Position numbers and translations under genes: made by a program. The notes under the pieces were generated by a model that worked only from the letters and a program-made list of their open reading frames with translations, was not told the DNA's origin and ran no database searches. From Bradyrhizobium guangxiense (GTDB lineage Bacteria; Pseudomonadota; Alphaproteobacteria; Rhizobiales; Xanthobacteraceae), in the NCBI RefSeq assembly GCF_004114915.1, contig NZ_CP022219.1:6478501-6542500 (forward strand): a stretch of DNA of 64,000 nt, given 5' to 3'. Positions 44,430 to 54,298 of this stretch are shown here, piece by piece (within the stretch, counting starts at the first letter, position 1; each line of letters starts with the position of its first letter).

Positions 44430-45713
44430 CTACTCCGCTGCGGTCACCGGCACCTTGGCACCCTGGCCGTAGCGCTGGTCGATATAGTCGATCACCAGCG
44501 CCTTGAAGTCGGCGGAGATGGTCGGACCACGCAGCGTGCGGAACTTCTTGCCGTCGACGAAGACAGGCGCGGCCGGCGCTTCGCCGGTGCCCGGCAGCGA
44601 GATGCCGATATTGGCATGCTTGGATTCGCCGGGACCGTTGACGATGCAGCCCATCACCGCGACGTTGAGCTCCTCGACCCCGGGATATTTCGTCTTCCAC
44701 GTCGGCATCTCGTCGCGAATGAAATCCTGGATCGAGCGCGCCAGCTCCTGGAACGTGGTCGAGGTGGTGCGGCCGCAGCCGGGGCACGCCGCGACCAGCG
44801 GCACGAAGGTGCGGAAGCCCATGGTCTGCAAGAGCTCCTGGCCGACCTGCACCTCGCGGGTGCGGTCGCCGCCGGGCTCCGGCGTCAGCGAGATGCGGAT
44901 GGTGTCGCCGATGCCCTGCTGCAAGAGGATGCCGAGCGCGGCCGAGGAGGCCACGATGCCCTTCGAGCCCATGCCGGCTTCGGTCAGGCCGAGATGGATG
45001 GCGTAGTCGGAACGGCTGGCGAGATCCTGGTAGACCGCTATGAGATCCTGCACCGCCGAGACCTTTGCGGAAAGGATGATGCGGTTCTTGGGCATGCCGA
45101 GCTCTTCGGCGCGCGCAGCCGAGAGCAGCGCGGACTGCACCATGGCCTCGCGCGTCACCGCGCGCACGTCGCGCGGATTCGGCGAAGCGGCATTCTCGTC
45201 CATCAGCTTGGTCAAGAGCTCCTGGTCGAGCGAGCCCCAATTGGCGCCGATGCGGACCGGCTTGTTGTTCTTGTTCGCGATCTCGATGATGTCGGCGAAC
45301 TGGGTGTCGCGCTTGTCCTTGAAGCCGACATTGCCGGGATTGATGCGGTACTTGGCGAGCGCCTCGGCGCAGGCCGGATAGGCCGCGAGCAGCTTGTGGC
45401 CGATATAGTGGAAGTCACCGATCAGCGGCGTGGTGATACCGCGCTTGGCGAGGCCGTCGCGGATGTGCGGAACGGCGGCCGCGGCTTCCTCGCGGTCCAC
45501 GGTGATGCGGACCATTTCGGAGCCGGCACGCGCGAGCGCCGCAACCTGAGCGATGGTGCTTTCGACATCGGCGGTGTCGGTATTGGTCATCGACTGCACG
45601 ACAATCGGCGCACCGCCGCCGACGGCGACGTCGCCGACTTTGACCTGGGTGGTATGATGGCGCGGCGCAGGTCCCGCGATGTCGGAATCGATGGTGGTTT
45701 CGGGCTTGTTCAT
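44430..45713 (-). CDS. ispG: 4-hydroxy-3-methylbut-2-enyl diphosphate synthase IspG
   Basis: 427 residues from ATG 45713; a TTG three codons upstream is possible. Iron-sulfur enzyme of the MEP isoprenoid pathway that converts MEcPP to HMBPP. N-terminal TIM-barrel ([38 protein letters not shown]), C-terminal [4Fe-4S] site with [15 protein letters not shown] and [22 protein letters not shown]. Provides precursors for the prenyl synthase elsewhere in the window. Confidence 0.97.
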   Translation of the reverse strand: MNKPETTIDSDIAGPAPRHHTTQVKVGDVAVGGGAPIVVQSMTNTDTADVESTIAQVAALARAGSEMVRITVDREEAAAAVPHIRDGLAKRGITTPLIGDFHYIGHKLLAAYPACAEALAKYRINPGNVGFKDKRDTQFADIIEIANKNNKPVRIGANWGSLDQELLTKLMDENAASPNPRDVRAVTREAMVQSALLSAARAEELGMPKNRIILSAKVSAVQDLIAVYQDLASRSDYAIHLGLTEAGMGSKGIVASSAALGILLQQGIGDTIRISLTPEPGGDRTREVQVGQELLQTMGFRTFVPLVAACPGCGRTTSTTFQELARSIQDFIRDEMPTWKTKYPGVEELNVAVMGCIVNGPGESKHANIGISLPGTGEAPAAPVFVDGKKFRTLRGPTISADFKALVIDYIDQRYGQGAKVPVTAAE

Positions 45714-45725
45714 GGGGTCCAAATA

Positions 45726-46679
45726 TCAGGTTTTGGTGACGTTCAGCAATGCATCAGCTGGCGCCGTAGCCGTTTGGCTCGGACGGTTAACCAGAAAAAG
45801 CCCAGCAATTACAAGGAGGGCAGCCGCCCCGAACGCCAGACTTAGGGTGTCGTGCATGATGAAATAGCTACCCACCACGCCAAACAAAGGGGTGATGAAG
45901 GTAAAAGCCGACAATTTGCTGGCCGAATAGGCCTTCACCAGCGCGAACCAAAGCGTGAACGTGGTTCCAACGACCCAGATCGCCTGAAACGCCATCAGGC
46001 CGAGCGACAGCGGCGCCGGCACGTGGGTGATGGTCTCGCCGAACAGCCAGGCCGCCGACCCCAGGATCGGGATCGAGGTGGCGACCTGATAGCCGAGCGC
46101 CTTCTCGGGCGCGGCGAACCGTAACGTCGTGCCCTTGGCGACCAGCGTCGTCGCCGCCCACAGCGCGGCGCCGCCGACGATCATGAGGTCGCCGAGCAGA
46201 ACATGCGAATCGACATTGGGCTGGGGCACACCGATGGCGAGGGCGACGCCGGCAAAGCTGATGGCAAGGCCGAGCCATTGCGAGGCGCCGAGCCGCTCGC
46301 CCAGCACCTGGTAGGAACCGAGCGCCACGAAGAACGGCGCGGTGTAGAGGAACACCACCGCGCGCGAGGCCGAGGTGAGGCGCAGCCCCTGGAAGATCAG
46401 CACGAATTCGATGCCGAACATCAGCCCGGCAACCAGGCCGGGCTTCCATGTTCCGTCGCGCTCGAAGAATTTGACGCCGCGAAGCGTGCCGATGAAGAAC
46501 AGCACCGGCAGCGCGCCCATCGAGCGGATCATGGCCTGCAACATCGGCGGGATATCCGGCAGAACCAGCTTCACCGCGATCTGGTTGAACCCCCAGGTCA
46601 CGCACAGCATGAGCATCAGGGCGATGGCGCCGGCACTGGGGGGACGTGCGGCGGACGGAATGGCTTGTGGTGAGGACAT
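45726..46679 (-). CDS. EamA/DMT-family exporter
   Basis: 317 residues with ten hydrophobic segments arranged as two EamA repeats (LMLCVTWGFNQIAVKLVLPDIPPM at the start of repeat one; PLSLGLMAFQAIWVVGTTFTLWFALVKAYSASKLSAFTFITPLFGVVGSYFI in repeat two). Inner-membrane metabolite exporter; substrate unknown. The stop lies close upstream of ispG on the same strand. Confidence 0.9.
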   Translation of the reverse strand: MSSPQAIPSAARPPSAGAIALMLMLCVTWGFNQIAVKLVLPDIPPMLQAMIRSMGALPVLFFIGTLRGVKFFERDGTWKPGLVAGLMFGIEFVLIFQGLRLTSASRAVVFLYTAPFFVALGSYQVLGERLGASQWLGLAISFAGVALAIGVPQPNVDSHVLLGDLMIVGGAALWAATTLVAKGTTLRFAAPEKALGYQVATSIPILGSAAWLFGETITHVPAPLSLGLMAFQAIWVVGTTFTLWFALVKAYSASKLSAFTFITPLFGVVGSYFIMHDTLSLAFGAAALLVIAGLFLVNRPSQTATAPADALLNVTKT

Positions 46680-46715
46680 GTCTTCCCGAAAAACCGGCTT
46701 TGCGCCGTTGTTGAT

Positions 46716-47210
46716 TTATGCAGCTTTCTGACAATGGGTGCAGACGCCCGTGATCTCCACCACGGACAATTTGGGAGCGAAGCCTGAGCTGCGGGCCGCA
46801 GCGTTGAGATCCCCGGCGAAGGACGCCGACGGGATCTCGCCGACGAGGCCGCAGCGCTCGCAGATCAGGAACGCCACCGCCGAGGTCGCATCGTGGTCGT
46901 GGGCGGCGCAGGCGAGATAGGCGTTGCGGCTTTCGATGCGGTGCACGAGGCCGTTGGCCATCAGGAAATCGAGCGCGCGATAGACCGTGATTGGCGCCGG
47001 CCGCGGCATCGATTTGGCGAGTTCGTCGATCACCTCATAGGCCCCGAGGGGGCGGTGGCTGGAGAGCAATGCCCCCAGCACCTGCCGCCGGATCGGCGTG
47101 AATTTCTGGGCCCGCTGCTCGCAAACCGCTTCGGCATGCGACAGGGCGTCCGCGGTACAGCGGCCATGATCGTGGTCGGGCGTCGGAAAGGCCGGCTTGG
47201 CGGAGGTCAT
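46716..47210 (-). CDS. zur: Fur-family regulator, Zur-like
   Basis: 164 residues. Winged helix at about 35-100 (TPIRRQVLGALLSSHRPLGAYEVIDEL; ITVYRALDFLMANGLVHRIESRN), metal-binding dimerisation domain with CERCG and C-terminal CTHC, the four-cysteine structural zinc site typical of Zur. The N-terminus is His/Asp-rich (PDHDHGRC). Likely represses zinc uptake genes when zinc is plentiful; a targeted zinc transporter is not in the window. Fur/Irr-like alternatives are less likely because of the cysteine pairs. Confidence 0.85.
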   Translation of the reverse strand: MTSAKPAFPTPDHDHGRCTADALSHAEAVCEQRAQKFTPIRRQVLGALLSSHRPLGAYEVIDELAKSMPRPAPITVYRALDFLMANGLVHRIESRNAYLACAAHDHDATSAVAFLICERCGLVGEIPSASFAGDLNAAARSSGFAPKLSVVEITGVCTHCQKAA

Positions 47211-47312
47211 GGGATTGGCGTTCTAGCATTTCGGCGGTGGAACCCAAAGCGCGCGCGCTGGCGCGGCTGCCAGCCATGCTCATTCTGCGGGACAGCGTCG
47301 CGTTGACCCGCC

Positions 47313-47340
47313 GTGAAATAGTCATAAGCTTGCTTATTAT
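47313..47340 (+). promoter_or_regulatory. Candidate promoter inside the MarR operator
   Basis: GTGAAA-N16-TATTAT: four of six and five of six matches. The -10 box lies in the spacer of the dyad at 47324-47352, the classical arrangement for repression by occlusion. Confidence 0.35.
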
Positions 47341-47352
47341 ATGCGAGCTTAT
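47324..47352. promoter_or_regulatory. Probable MarR operator (29-bp dyad)
   Basis: ATAAGCTTGC-TTATTATAT-GCGAGCTTAT: 10-bp arms, nine matched, around a 9-bp A/T spacer. A second, larger dyad (GTCATAAGCTT 47321-47331 and AAGCTTATGAC 47361-47371) overlaps it and includes the MarR start codon. Position right before the MarR gene suggests autoregulation. Confidence 0.6.
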
Positions 47353-47366
47353 TGGAGACAAAGCTT

Positions 47367-47849
47367 ATGACCCGCGGGTCGGTCGACCAGAACTTCCTGT
47401 TCACACTCGGCGAGCTCTACCGCCTATTGCGCGTCTATGCCGACAAGGAAGCCTCGCGCTTCGGCATCACCCGCGCCCAGTGGGCGGTGCTGACCAAGGT
47501 CGAGCGCAGCGAGGGCATGAAGCAGTCGGAACTCGCAGAGCTCATGGAAATGCAGCCGATCACGCTGACGCGACTGATCGACAAGCTCTGCGACAACGAC
47601 TGGATCGAGCGCCGCAGCGACGCGTCGGACCGCCGCGTCAAGCGCCTCTATCTCAAGAAGGCCGGCCGACAATTGCTCGGCCGGATGAGCGGGTTGAAGT
47701 CCGAGCTGACGGCCAACGCACTCGACGGCATCACGCCGGCGGATGCTCATCGCCTCCTCACCCAGCTCGAAACCATCAAGGAAAACGTGCGCGCCGCGAT
47801 CCAGAGCAGCGGCGCGGAACAAGCACGTAAGGAGCAGCGCTATGGCTGA
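47367..47849 (+). CDS. MarR-family transcriptional regulator
   Basis: 160 residues from ATG 47367 (TTGGAG upstream; a TTG at 47352 would add five residues). MarR winged helix: FGITRAQWAVLTKVERSEGMKQSELAELMEMQPITLTRLIDKLCDNDWIERRSDASDRRVKRLYLKKAG, including the DRR beta-wing. Directly upstream of, and overlapping by 8 bp, an EmrA-like gene, so it probably represses the efflux operon and itself until a lipophilic or phenolic ligand binds. Confidence 0.92.
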   Translation: MTRGSVDQNFLFTLGELYRLLRVYADKEASRFGITRAQWAVLTKVERSEGMKQSELAELMEMQPITLTRLIDKLCDNDWIERRSDASDRRVKRLYLKKAGRQLLGRMSGLKSELTANALDGITPADAHRLLTQLETIKENVRAAIQSSGAEQARKEQRYG

Positions 47850-49017
47850 CCAGGTTCTCAAGTTCCAGCCCGAGCAGAAGGCCGACGGCGGCAAGCCCGC
47901 CAAGAAGGCCGGCACCGACCCGCGCCGGCGCTTCATCGCCGGCCTGCGGCGCTATCGCCGTTTCCTGCTGATGGTCGTGCTGCCTGTTGTCGTCGCCATC
48001 GGCGGTCTCACCTTTTATCTGAACGGCGGCCGCTATGTCGGCACCGACGACGCCTATGTCGGCGCGCAGAAGGTGCTGGTCACGCCCGACATCTCCGGCA
48101 AGATCCTGAAGGTGGTCGTGAAGGAAGGTCAGTCGATCAAGCGGGGCGACGAACTGTTCGAGATCGACCCCGTTCCGTTCCGCCTTGCGGTGGAGGAGGC
48201 CAAGGCGCAGCTCGCACAGGCGCGCACGACCTATGACAACCTCGTCGCCAACATCAAGATTTATGGCGATATGCTCAACCTCGCCCAGCAGGGCATCGAC
48301 CTGAAGCAGCGAGACGTCGAGCGCAAGCAGGCGCTGGTGAAGAACAATTTCGGCTCGCAGCTCGACCTCGACAACGCGGCGAACGCATTGGTCACCGCCG
48401 GCGCGCAGGCGCAATACATCAAGCAGCAGCTCTCGAACGCCAAGACGCAGCTGCTCGGCGACCCCGCATTGCCGCTGGAGCAATTCCCGCCCTACGCCCA
48501 GGCGAAAGCCAAGCTGGACGACGCCCAGCGCAACCTCGACCACACCGTGCTGCGCGCGCCGATGGATGGCGTGGCAACCCAGGTCGAGCAGATTCAGCTC
48601 GGCCGTTTCGTCACCGCAGGCACGCCCGTCTTCTCCATCATCGACGTCGCCCACCCCTGGGTCGACGCCAATCCCAAGGAGAGCGATCTCACCCACGTCA
48701 CCGAAGGGCAGCCCGTCACGCTCGAGGTCGACGCGTTCCCGAACCACGTCTTCAAGGGCAGGATCGGCTCGCTCTCGCCCGGCACCGGCGCGCAATTCGC
48801 GATCCTGCCGCCGCAGAACGCCACCGGCAATTTCGTCAAGGTGGTGCAGCGCGTGCCGATCCGCATCTATTTCGACGAGACCGACAAATACGTGCGGAAG
48901 CTGAAAGCCGGCATGAGCGTCTATGCCACGATCGACACCGGCCATCGGCGCTCGCTCGCCGGCCTGTTCGGCCTGTCGGCGACCGCAAGCCAAGACAAAG
49001 ATCAGGGCAAGGACTGA
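47842..49017 (+). CDS. emrA: EmrA/HlyD-type membrane fusion protein
   Basis: 391 residues from ATG 47842 (GGAG upstream); the frame extends upstream through the MarR gene without similarity. Cytoplasmic N-terminus, one membrane span (FLLMVVLPVVVAIGGLTFYLNGG), then the HlyD-like biotinyl-lipoyl half-motifs (YVGTDDAYVGAQKVLVTPDISGKILKV...VREGQ-like KEGQSIKRGDELFEIDP), a coiled-coil hairpin about residues 105-200, and a beta-barrel (LRAPMDGVATQVEQIQLGRFVTAGTPVFSI). Periplasmic adaptor linking the MFS pump encoded next to an outer-membrane channel. Confidence 0.92.
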   Translation: MADQVLKFQPEQKADGGKPAKKAGTDPRRRFIAGLRRYRRFLLMVVLPVVVAIGGLTFYLNGGRYVGTDDAYVGAQKVLVTPDISGKILKVVVKEGQSIKRGDELFEIDPVPFRLAVEEAKAQLAQARTTYDNLVANIKIYGDMLNLAQQGIDLKQRDVERKQALVKNNFGSQLDLDNAANALVTAGAQAQYIKQQLSNAKTQLLGDPALPLEQFPPYAQAKAKLDDAQRNLDHTVLRAPMDGVATQVEQIQLGRFVTAGTPVFSIIDVAHPWVDANPKESDLTHVTEGQPVTLEVDAFPNHVFKGRIGSLSPGTGAQFAILPPQNATGNFVKVVQRVPIRIYFDETDKYVRKLKAGMSVYATIDTGHRRSLAGLFGLSATASQDKDQGKD

Positions 49018-49021
49018 TCCC

Positions 49022-50578
49022 ATGGCGGAGTCCAATCCTGCCCTGATGGTCCCCGGCCTGCGGCGGAACATGGTGACGATCTGCGCCATGACCGCGACCA
49101 TCATGCAGGCGCTGGACACCACCATCGCCAACGTCGCGCTGCCCTACATGCAGGGCACTCTGTCGGCCTCGCAGGACCAGATCAACTGGGTGCTGACCTC
49201 CTACATCGTCGCCGCCGCGATCATGACGGCGCCGGTGGGCTGGATCGCCAACCGCTTCGGTCGCAAGCGCATCTTCATCATCTGCTCGGCCGGCTTCACC
49301 ATGGCCTCGGTGCTGTGCGGCCTCGCCCAGGACATCAACCAGATGGTGCTGTTCCGCCTGCTGCAGGGCGTGTTCGGCGCCGCCCTGGTGCCGCTGTCGC
49401 AGTCGGTCATGCTCGACTATTACACGCTCCAGGAGCGCGCCAAGGCGATGTCGATCTGGGGCATGGGCGTGATGATGGGTCCGATCATGGGTCCCTCCCT
49501 CGGCGCCTGGCTGACCGAGACCTATTCCTGGCACTGGGTGTTCTTCGTCAATTTGCCGTTCGGCCTCGTCACCGTGCTCGGGCTGATCGTCTTCATGGAC
49601 GAGACCAGGAAGGACCTCAGCCTCAAGTTCGACTGGCTCGGCTTCGCTGCACTGGCGATCGCGATCGGCGCGCTTCAGCTTGCGCTCGACCGCGGCGAGC
49701 AACTGGGCTGGCTGAAATCCAATGAGATCCTCGCGGAGTTCATCGTCTCGGCCGTCGGCTTCTATTTCTTCCTCGCGCATTCCTTCACGACCTCGACCCC
49801 GTTCATTCGCTTCGCGCTGTTTCGGGATCGCAACTTCGTCACCGGATGCGTATTCATGATCGTGATGGGGCTCGTGCTGTTCTCGACCATGGCGCTGGCC
49901 TCGCCCTACATGCAGAACGTGATCGGCTATCCCATCATCACCGCCGGCCTCTTGCTGGCGAGCCGCGGCTTCGGCACTTTCTTCGCCATGATGCTGGTCG
50001 GCCGCATGATGCGCTATTTTGAGGCGCGCACGCTCATCATCTCCGGCCTGACGCTGACGGCGGGCTCGCTGTTCCAGATGACCGGCTGGACCGATCTGAC
50101 CCAGGTGCCCGAGATCGTGACCGTCAGCGTCATCCAGGGCTTCGGCTTCGGCCTCGTCTTCGTGCCGCTCTCGACCGTGGCGTTCCTGACGTTGTCGAAT
50201 GATCTGCGCACCGACGGCACCGCGATGCTGACCCTGATGCGCAACGTCGCGAGCTCGGTCGGCATTTCGGTGGTCATCGCCGAGCTGACGCAGGGGACGC
50301 GGCGGACCTATGCGATCCTGTCTGAGCACATCAACCCGTTCAACCATGCACTGCAAATGCCCGACGTGCGCGGCATGATCAACCTGTCCACCGACGCAGG
50401 CCGCGCCATGGCCGACAGGATGGTCAGCGTGCAGGCGCAGATCATCGCCTTCGCACACGACTACATGCTGGTGATGCTCTTCATCCTCTGCACCATCCCG
50501 CTCGCTTTGCTGATCGGCTCGACCAAGGCCACGCTGCGCAAGCAGGCCGCGGGACCGGAACATGCCGTGATGGAGTAA
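49022..50578 (+). CDS. emrB: EmrB-type MFS efflux pump (DHA2, 14 spans)
   Basis: 518 residues from ATG 49022, four bases after the emrA stop. MFS motif A-like WIANRFGRKR after span 2, TM1 motif TIMQALDTTIANVALPYMQGTL typical of the DHA2/EmrB family, about 14 membrane segments and motif C-like VMMGPIMGPSLGAWL. Exports hydrophobic compounds together with the adaptor. Operon marR-emrA-emrB. Outer-membrane channel not present here. Confidence 0.93.
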   Translation: MAESNPALMVPGLRRNMVTICAMTATIMQALDTTIANVALPYMQGTLSASQDQINWVLTSYIVAAAIMTAPVGWIANRFGRKRIFIICSAGFTMASVLCGLAQDINQMVLFRLLQGVFGAALVPLSQSVMLDYYTLQERAKAMSIWGMGVMMGPIMGPSLGAWLTETYSWHWVFFVNLPFGLVTVLGLIVFMDETRKDLSLKFDWLGFAALAIAIGALQLALDRGEQLGWLKSNEILAEFIVSAVGFYFFLAHSFTTSTPFIRFALFRDRNFVTGCVFMIVMGLVLFSTMALASPYMQNVIGYPIITAGLLLASRGFGTFFAMMLVGRMMRYFEARTLIISGLTLTAGSLFQMTGWTDLTQVPEIVTVSVIQGFGFGLVFVPLSTVAFLTLSNDLRTDGTAMLTLMRNVASSVGISVVIAELTQGTRRTYAILSEHINPFNHALQMPDVRGMINLSTDAGRAMADRMVSVQAQIIAFAHDYMLVMLFILCTIPLALLIGSTKATLRKQAAGPEHAVME

Positions 50579-50609
50579 CGGGAGATCTGGTGCCCCGGAC
50601 GCGACAGCG

Positions 50610-51671
50610 CTACAGCAACTCCTCGCAGCCCAAATCATCCACGGCCGCAAACACCCGCTCCAGATTATTCCACCAGATCAGTGGCGGGATGTTGACGCTC
50701 CACTGCCAGACCGGCTTGGTGATATGCCAGAGCACCGACCGTCGATAATCCTGGTCGAGCGCGCCGCGCGTATAGCCGGCGACGCCGCGCGCGATCAGAG
50801 TTTCGTGGTATTGGTTAAGTAGCGGACGTTCGAGAGCATGGCGACGTTCGGGATACCATTGCGTCGCCATCATGTAGGCGAGGTCGCCAGTCGGCACATT
50901 GATGCGCCACTGATCGAAGTCGAAAATGCGCACGCTGTCGTTCACACCGGTGCGTGGCAGCAAGAAATTCCAGATATGGGCATCGCCGTGAGCAATGGTG
51001 ACGTGGCGGCGTGAATGATAGCGCTCGAACAGGCGACCTGACTGCTCGATAAACCGGCGATAGAGAATGCGCCGCTCTTCGCTCAGACGATCGCCAAGGA
51101 GATCGGCGAAACGATCGTAGTGACCGGCGAACGTCTCCATCAGTCTTGCGGAGTCTTCGGTACTCATCCAGTCGCCGACGGTGTCACCGAGATCGGGATG
51201 ATCCCACCAGGCCGCGTGCCACCCCGCGAGTGTCGTGACGATCGCCATTGCTTGAGCTCGCGCCGGCGGCAGCGGCCACTGGCTCCCGACTTCGTGGCTA
51301 TCCGTGAGATCCTCGAGCAGGAGATGCCAGCTTTGGCCCTCCTCGTCGAAACGTCCGTCGAAGCAACGCGGCACCAGCCCCGATGGCATGTTCGGTGCGA
51401 GCTTCGTGTAGAAGGCCACCTCGTGCCGGCCGCCATGCGCGAGCGTCTTGGCAAAATTGGCGTGAGGGGTTTTGAGAATCAGGGTCTGCGGCGAACCGGC
51501 CGACTCCCCGACGTAGCGCAGGCCAAGCCGGGTGATATGTGACACCAAGGTGTCGCGTTCATCCAGCACCTTCACCTCGCGCACGGCGCCGGCGTCCAGC
51601 GCACCCGCCTTGCGCAGCGCAGCCGTCAAATAGTTGGGCTCAGTAACCGCAGGCAGTTGTGGAGATGTCAT
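50610..51671 (-). CDS. Aminoglycoside phosphotransferase/choline kinase-like protein
   Basis: 353 residues from ATG 51671. Protein-kinase-like fold of the APH/CHK group: ATP-binding Lys in TLILKTPHANF, Brenner motif HGDAHIWNFLL with catalytic Asp, metal-binding DFDQWRINVPTGDLAYMM. Sequence resembles ecdysteroid-kinase/DUF1679-like bacterial proteins more than resistance APHs. Small-molecule substrate unknown. Convergent with emrB. Confidence 0.85.
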   Translation of the reverse strand: MTSPQLPAVTEPNYLTAALRKAGALDAGAVREVKVLDERDTLVSHITRLGLRYVGESAGSPQTLILKTPHANFAKTLAHGGRHEVAFYTKLAPNMPSGLVPRCFDGRFDEEGQSWHLLLEDLTDSHEVGSQWPLPPARAQAMAIVTTLAGWHAAWWDHPDLGDTVGDWMSTEDSARLMETFAGHYDRFADLLGDRLSEERRILYRRFIEQSGRLFERYHSRRHVTIAHGDAHIWNFLLPRTGVNDSVRIFDFDQWRINVPTGDLAYMMATQWYPERRHALERPLLNQYHETLIARGVAGYTRGALDQDYRRSVLWHITKPVWQWSVNIPPLIWWNNLERVFAAVDDLGCEELL

Positions 51672-51744
51672 GCAGCGCCCCCTGTCCCGCGCCATACTGC
51701 ACGATCACAATCCCGGGCACCAGCAGCGGACCTCGCACCCGGCT

Positions 51745-53433
51745 TCACGCGGCCGCGGTCGATTCGCGCACGGTCCTGACCACGACCGACCGAAGCTGCT
51801 CGAGATTGGCCGCCATCCCGGCGATCGCCTGCCTGACCTCCGCCGCGCGCTCGTTCACGGACGCGGCGTCGCGGCTGACATTGCCGATCTTGGCCGAGAC
51901 CTCCTGTGCGGCGGAGGCCGATTCGGAAATGGACCGCGTGATCTCCCGCGTCGCGGCATCCTGCTCCTCCATCGCTGCGGCGACCGAGGTCGCAACGCCG
52001 TCGATCTCGACGATGTGCCCGCCCATGACTTCGACGGCATCGACCGCCGCCTGTGTCGAGGCCTGGATCTCGGCGATCAGGCGCGCAATCTCCTCTGTGG
52101 ATTTGGCGGTCTGGTCCGACAGGGACTTCACCTCGGCGGCGACCACCGCGAAGCCGCGACCGGCCTCGCCGGCCCGCGCCGCCTCGATGGTGGCGTTGAG
52201 CGCCAGCAGGTTGGTCTGGCCGGCGATACCGCCGATGAGGTCGGAAACCTCGGCGATCTTCTTCACTGACCCCGCCAGCGCCTGGATGGTCGAACGCGCC
52301 TGCTCGCGGCCGGCGACCGCAGATCTGGTGACCGTGCTGGTCCGCGCGACCTGGCTGGCGATCTCGCGAATCGAAGCACTGAGCTCTTCGGCCGCAGCCG
52401 AGACGGTCTGCGAGCTGCCGAGCGCCTGGGTGGAGGCCGCCGCGACCGCCTGCGACTGCGCGGAAAGCGAACTTGCGATCTCGGACAGGCTGGTGGCCGC
52501 CCGCTCCACGTCCTGGCTCCCCGCGCTCGCGGGGTCGACCGAGCGGCCGGTCTCGCGTTCGACGGTCTCGGCCATCTGGTGCAGGGCCGAGCGCTTGGCC
52601 AGCGCCGCCTCCTGCTCTTGCCGCAGTTGCTCCTCGCGCAGGCGGGAGTTCTCGACCGCCGCCTGCTTGAACCCCTGCAGCGCCCCCGCCATCGAGCCGA
52701 CCTCGTCGCGGCGATGCGCGAAAGGAATGTCGGCGGCGAGATCGCCGGTCGCAAGCTTCTGCATCGTATCCGTCATGCGCACGATCGGGCGCACCACGCC
52801 GACGGCGACGCCGAGCAGGCCGGCGGCGACGAAGGCGAGGACGGCGGCGGAAACGCCGAGCAGGATATAGAGGATGGAGCTGTCGCGGTCCGCCGCCAGC
52901 TTCTCCATGGCGGCATTCTGCTTGTTGGCGCTCTCGACGATGCTATCGATCACGGCGCGATGCGCCGTGTAGGCGTCCCTGAGCTGCGCATAGGCGCGCT
53001 CGGAAGCCACCGCGTCCTTGGCCTTGAGGGCCGGCAGGAGCTGATCGGACGCTTTCCAGAACTTCTGCACCTCGGCGTCGGACTTCGACACCAGCGCGGT
53101 CTTGAGGTCGGCCGAGAGGTTGGAGGAGGCCCAGAACGCCTTGCGCTCGTCGTAGTCCTTGCGAAGCTGGACCAGGCGTTCGCCGTGGGCCGCCAGCTGA
53201 TCCGGCTCGCGCATGGCCAGGGTCGCCTCGAGATAGGCTTCGATGACGTATTCCGGCGGCGGCAGAATGTCCGCGATCAGGTCGTTGCCCAACTTGATGT
53301 CGGAGTAGAGCGGACCGCCGACCTTGAGCTCCTTCAAGGCGTACAGGCTGGTCGAAACCACGGCGGCAAAACCAATGGCGAGCACGATACCGAACGCGAT
53401 GATCGCCGAGGACAAGGACAGACGAAATTTCAT
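51745..53433 (-). CDS. Methyl-accepting chemotaxis protein, membrane-bound
   Basis: 562 residues. N-terminal TM ([29 protein letters not shown]), periplasmic helical ligand domain about 35-185, second TM ([30 protein letters not shown]), HAMP about 210-265, then the signalling domain with hairpin tip [45 protein letters not shown]. Transmits a periplasmic signal to CheA/CheW. The C-terminus lacks a CheR-tethering pentapeptide. Ligand unknown. Confidence 0.93.
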   Translation of the reverse strand: MKFRLSLSSAIIAFGIVLAIGFAAVVSTSLYALKELKVGGPLYSDIKLGNDLIADILPPPEYVIEAYLEATLAMREPDQLAAHGERLVQLRKDYDERKAFWASSNLSADLKTALVSKSDAEVQKFWKASDQLLPALKAKDAVASERAYAQLRDAYTAHRAVIDSIVESANKQNAAMEKLAADRDSSILYILLGVSAAVLAFVAAGLLGVAVGVVRPIVRMTDTMQKLATGDLAADIPFAHRRDEVGSMAGALQGFKQAAVENSRLREEQLRQEQEAALAKRSALHQMAETVERETGRSVDPASAGSQDVERAATSLSEIASSLSAQSQAVAAASTQALGSSQTVSAAAEELSASIREIASQVARTSTVTRSAVAGREQARSTIQALAGSVKKIAEVSDLIGGIAGQTNLLALNATIEAARAGEAGRGFAVVAAEVKSLSDQTAKSTEEIARLIAEIQASTQAAVDAVEVMGGHIVEIDGVATSVAAAMEEQDAATREITRSISESASAAQEVSAKIGNVSRDAASVNERAAEVRQAIAGMAANLEQLRSVVVRTVRESTAAA

Positions 53434-53694
53434 GAAGCAATCCGGGTCGACGTCGAAACTGCCGCCACCCTAGACGAACTCCGTAAATACGGGATTGCTG
53501 CGCGCCGGAATTGTATCGCCCGAACCCCGCACAATTACTGGAATTGGACGCCAACCTATCGGTATTGAGACAGTGAGGCTGACGCACAAACGTGAAAAGA
53601 ATGTTTGAGCCTGATGGGGCGACGCAGCGCCGGTTCGGATGCCCCGAACGAGAAATGCGTGCCGAGGAGCAGGCCCTCCCGGCACGCCCTGCCT

Positions 53695-54297
53695 TCAGAC
53701 GTCGAAGAACACCGTCTCGTTATCGCCCTGGAGCCGCAGATCGAGCCGATAGACCGGCTTTCCCGCCTCCCGCACGGCGGTCAGCGTGGCGCGGCGATCG
53801 CTGGGCACCAGCGCCAGCACGGGATCGCCAGCGTTGCCGGCCTCGTCGCTGAAATAGATGCGGGTGTAGAGATGCCGCAGCATGCCGCGGCCGAACACCG
53901 CAAGCAGTATGTGCGGCGCCTGGGGCTTGCCGTCGGGATCCGGCACCGCGCCCGGCTTGATGGTCTCGAAGGAATAATTGCCGTCCTTGTCGGTGCCGCA
54001 GCGGGCAAAGCCGCGGAAGCTCGCATTCGGCAGCGCACGCTTGTCCTGCGGGTCGGCAAAGCGGCCTTGCGCGTCCGCCTGCCAGATCTCCAGCATGCAA
54101 TCCGGCACGGCGACGCCGTCACCGTCGAACACGCGGCCTTCGATACGGATGCGGTCGCCCGTCACGTCGGGCGTGAGCGTCGAGCTGGTGAACGCATCGT
54201 TCCAGGCGTACTCGCCGGTCGGCGTCAGGCCGTATTTGAAGAACGGACCGACGGTCTGCGATGGGGTGATACCGTCAGGCTTCACAGGCTCTTGCAC
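53695..54297 (-). CDS. pcaG: Protocatechuate 3,4-dioxygenase alpha subunit
   Basis: 200 residues from GTG 54297, one base after the pcaH stop. Family start ITPSQTVGPFFKYGLTP, CMLEIWQADAQGRFADP, GFARCGTDKDGNYSFETIKPGAVPDPDGKPQAPHILLAVFGRGML and a C-terminal YRLDLRLQGDNETVFFDV stretch, all typical PcaG. The alpha chain forms the (alpha-beta-Fe)n enzyme with PcaH; it lacks the full set of iron ligands itself. Intradiol cleavage of protocatechuate to 3-carboxy-cis,cis-muconate. Confidence 0.95.
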   Translation of the reverse strand: MQEPVKPDGITPSQTVGPFFKYGLTPTGEYAWNDAFTSSTLTPDVTGDRIRIEGRVFDGDGVAVPDCMLEIWQADAQGRFADPQDKRALPNASFRGFARCGTDKDGNYSFETIKPGAVPDPDGKPQAPHILLAVFGRGMLRHLYTRIYFSDEAGNAGDPVLALVPSDRRATLTAVREAGKPVYRLDLRLQGDNETVFFDV

Positions 54298-54298
54298 T

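Noticed and set aside
43264..45240. 658-residue minus-strand ORF as one TauD-ispG fusion
   Set aside because: Only the last 298 residues match a family; the upstream part is an off-frame reading of ispG and of the palindrome.
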